Source of the DNA: CALKWS01 sp048594865
GTDB lineage: Bacteria; Actinomycetota; Actinomycetes; Actinomycetales; Beutenbergiaceae
NCBI GenBank assembly: GCA_048594865.1
Contig: JBMDWZ010000320.1
Span: 1-15,553 of the forward strand
Direction of reading: 5' to 3'
DNA: 15,553 nucleotides
The first letter of the stretch is position 1, and every line of letters begins with the position of its first letter. A program made the translations under genes and the position numbers. Shown piece after piece: positions 14,625-15,553 of the stretch. The notes under the pieces are model-generated. The model was not told where the DNA came from, made no database searches, and saw only the letters and a program-made list of their open reading frames with translations.

Positions 14625-14661
14625 GGCCGTTTCGGGGCCGAAATGGCCCCGAAACATGGCC
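14625..14661 (+). terminator. Hairpin terminator after tyrS
   Basis: GTTTCGGGGCC (14629-14639) and GGCCCCGAAAC (14645-14655) form a perfect 11-bp stem with the 5-base loop GAAAT. GGCC (14625-14628) can pair further with GGCC (14658-14661) across a 2-base bulge. It begins 32 bases after the tyrS stop. There is no T-run, as is common for actinobacterial intrinsic-type terminators. Confidence 0.7.
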
Positions 14662-14738
14662 CTCGTGAATGCGTTTTCGCAGGTCAGAGCGCATACAGGG
14701 CCGTCGAAGCACCGCGATTTTGACCCTGGTTCACAGGT

Positions 14739-14767
14739 TTGACACCTAGGCGCCAGATCCGTAATGT
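14739..14767 (+). promoter_or_regulatory. rRNA operon promoter P1 (candidate)
   Basis: TTGACA (14739-14744), a 17-base spacer and TAATGT (14762-14767) make a near-consensus vegetative promoter about 370 bases upstream of 16S. Transcription would start near 14774. Confidence 0.65.
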
Positions 14768-14888
14768 TCTACATGTTGCACCGCAGCGAGAGGGACAAAA
14801 GCCAGTCGGCTAAGGCCCGGCGCGGAGGAACAAACAGCCACACAGAGGGCTGATCCGGATCCGGTAAGGATCCCAGGTTCAGAACGAT

Positions 14889-14918
14889 GTGACAAGCACC
14901 GAGAACATGGTGTAGGCT
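14889..14918 (+). promoter_or_regulatory. rRNA operon promoter P2 (candidate)
   Basis: GTGACA (14889-14894), an 18-base spacer and TAGGCT (14913-14918) are followed by AGAGAGGTTGCC. This resembles the usual rrn promoter and start region of Micrococcales. Initiation is likely near 14924, followed by a small hairpin CGGAG-CGG-CTCCG (14932-14944). CCGGATCCGG (14855-14864) is a perfect palindrome lying between P1 and P2. Confidence 0.6.
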
Positions 14919-14970
14919 AGAGAGGTTGCCCCGGAGCGGCTCCGAAAGGAAAAGCCCGGTGCGCGTCCGC

Positions 14971-14992
14971 TCCTTGAGAACTCAACAGTGTG
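14971..14992 (+). promoter_or_regulatory. boxA-like rRNA antitermination region
   Basis: CTTGAGAACTCAACAGTGTG is very similar to the conserved leader element found upstream of actinobacterial 16S genes and associated with Nus-factor antitermination. It contains the short palindrome TTGAG-AA-CTCAA. Confidence 0.55.
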
Positions 14993-15028
14993 CCAAAATC
15001 AATCAATGCCAACATTTGTTTGGTTAAT

Positions 15029-15128
15029 CGAGACTGCACCCCCGTGCAGATCTCGGTCAGCCAGAATTAAATCGGCTCTGTTCGCAGAGCCACTCTGTAA
15101 TGTCGGTAATTGTAGAAATACGATTACC
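15029..15128 (+). other. Three leader hairpins directly upstream of 16S rRNA
   Basis: First, CGAGA CTGCAC / CCCC loop / GTGCAG-a-TCTCG (15029-15055). Second, GGCTCTG-TTCG-CAGAGCC (15074-15091), a 7-bp stem with a UUCG loop. Third, GGTAATTGTA-GAAA-TACGATTACC (15105-15128), a 10-bp stem with one G-U pair and a GNRA loop, ending about 8 bases before mature 16S. They are probable processing or folding elements of the precursor. The stretch is more AT-rich than its surroundings. Confidence 0.6.
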
Positions 15129-15136
15129 AGTAAACA

Positions 15137-15553
<417 letters not shown>

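Noticed and set aside
14594..14738. Possible small gene between tyrS and the rRNA promoters
   Set aside because: The open frame here (to about 14723) is an out-of-frame extension through the tyrS end and the terminator hairpin, with no ribosome site of its own.

Overview
The window is GC-rich actinobacterial chromosome. Three things point to Micrococcales: the gene order argC-J-B-D-F-R-G-H, actinobacterial-type protein motifs, and the 5' third of a 16S rRNA gene with typical high-GC Gram-positive V1-V2 sequence. I would look first near Dermatophilaceae, Dermacoccaceae or Intrasporangiaceae, but I cannot fix a genus by eye. The window is almost entirely coding and looks like core genome. I see no insertion sequence, CRISPR array, tRNA, phage gene or defence system.

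Layout. Positions 1-978 (minus) carry a nearly complete zinc-free quinone oxidoreductase that runs off the left edge. Just upstream of it, on the same strand, is peptide deformylase (1020-1736). A 66-bp divergent promoter region (1737-1802) follows. The plus-strand arginine operon then occupies 1803-10525: argC, argJ, argB, argD, argF, argR, argG, argH. Most junctions overlap by 1-4 bases (GTGA, ATGA or TGATG type), so translation is probably coupled throughout. A P-loop kinase of uncertain substrate (10525-11121) continues the same chain. Next comes a 3-methyladenine-DNA-glycosylase-type gene (11182-11775). Two minus-strand genes face these: an acidic lipoprotein (11765-12337) and a DinB/DUF664 protein (12542-13177). 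tyrS (13322-14593) reads rightward and ends in a strong hairpin. A 543-bp rRNA leader with two candidate promoters and several hairpins leads into 16S rRNA (about 15137 to the window end).

How the genes work together. ArgJ acetylates glutamate using acetylornithine (the recycling route). ArgB, ArgC and ArgD turn N-acetylglutamate into N-acetylornithine, and ArgJ releases ornithine. ArgF, ArgG and ArgH complete arginine. ArgR, encoded within the operon, presumably represses it at a palindrome overlapping the argC -10 element. PDF (N-terminal deformylation), TyrRS and the rRNA operon are translation housekeeping functions.

I found no clear undescribed system. The points that merit a second look are modest. 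argC and the DinB gene look leaderless. ArgG belongs to the long E. coli-like type 2 family. ArgF has a non-canonical carbamoyl-phosphate loop. Two short tandem repeats (17-bp and 26-bp periods) lie across gene ends. The kinase and the glycosylase share one reading frame separated by a single TGA.
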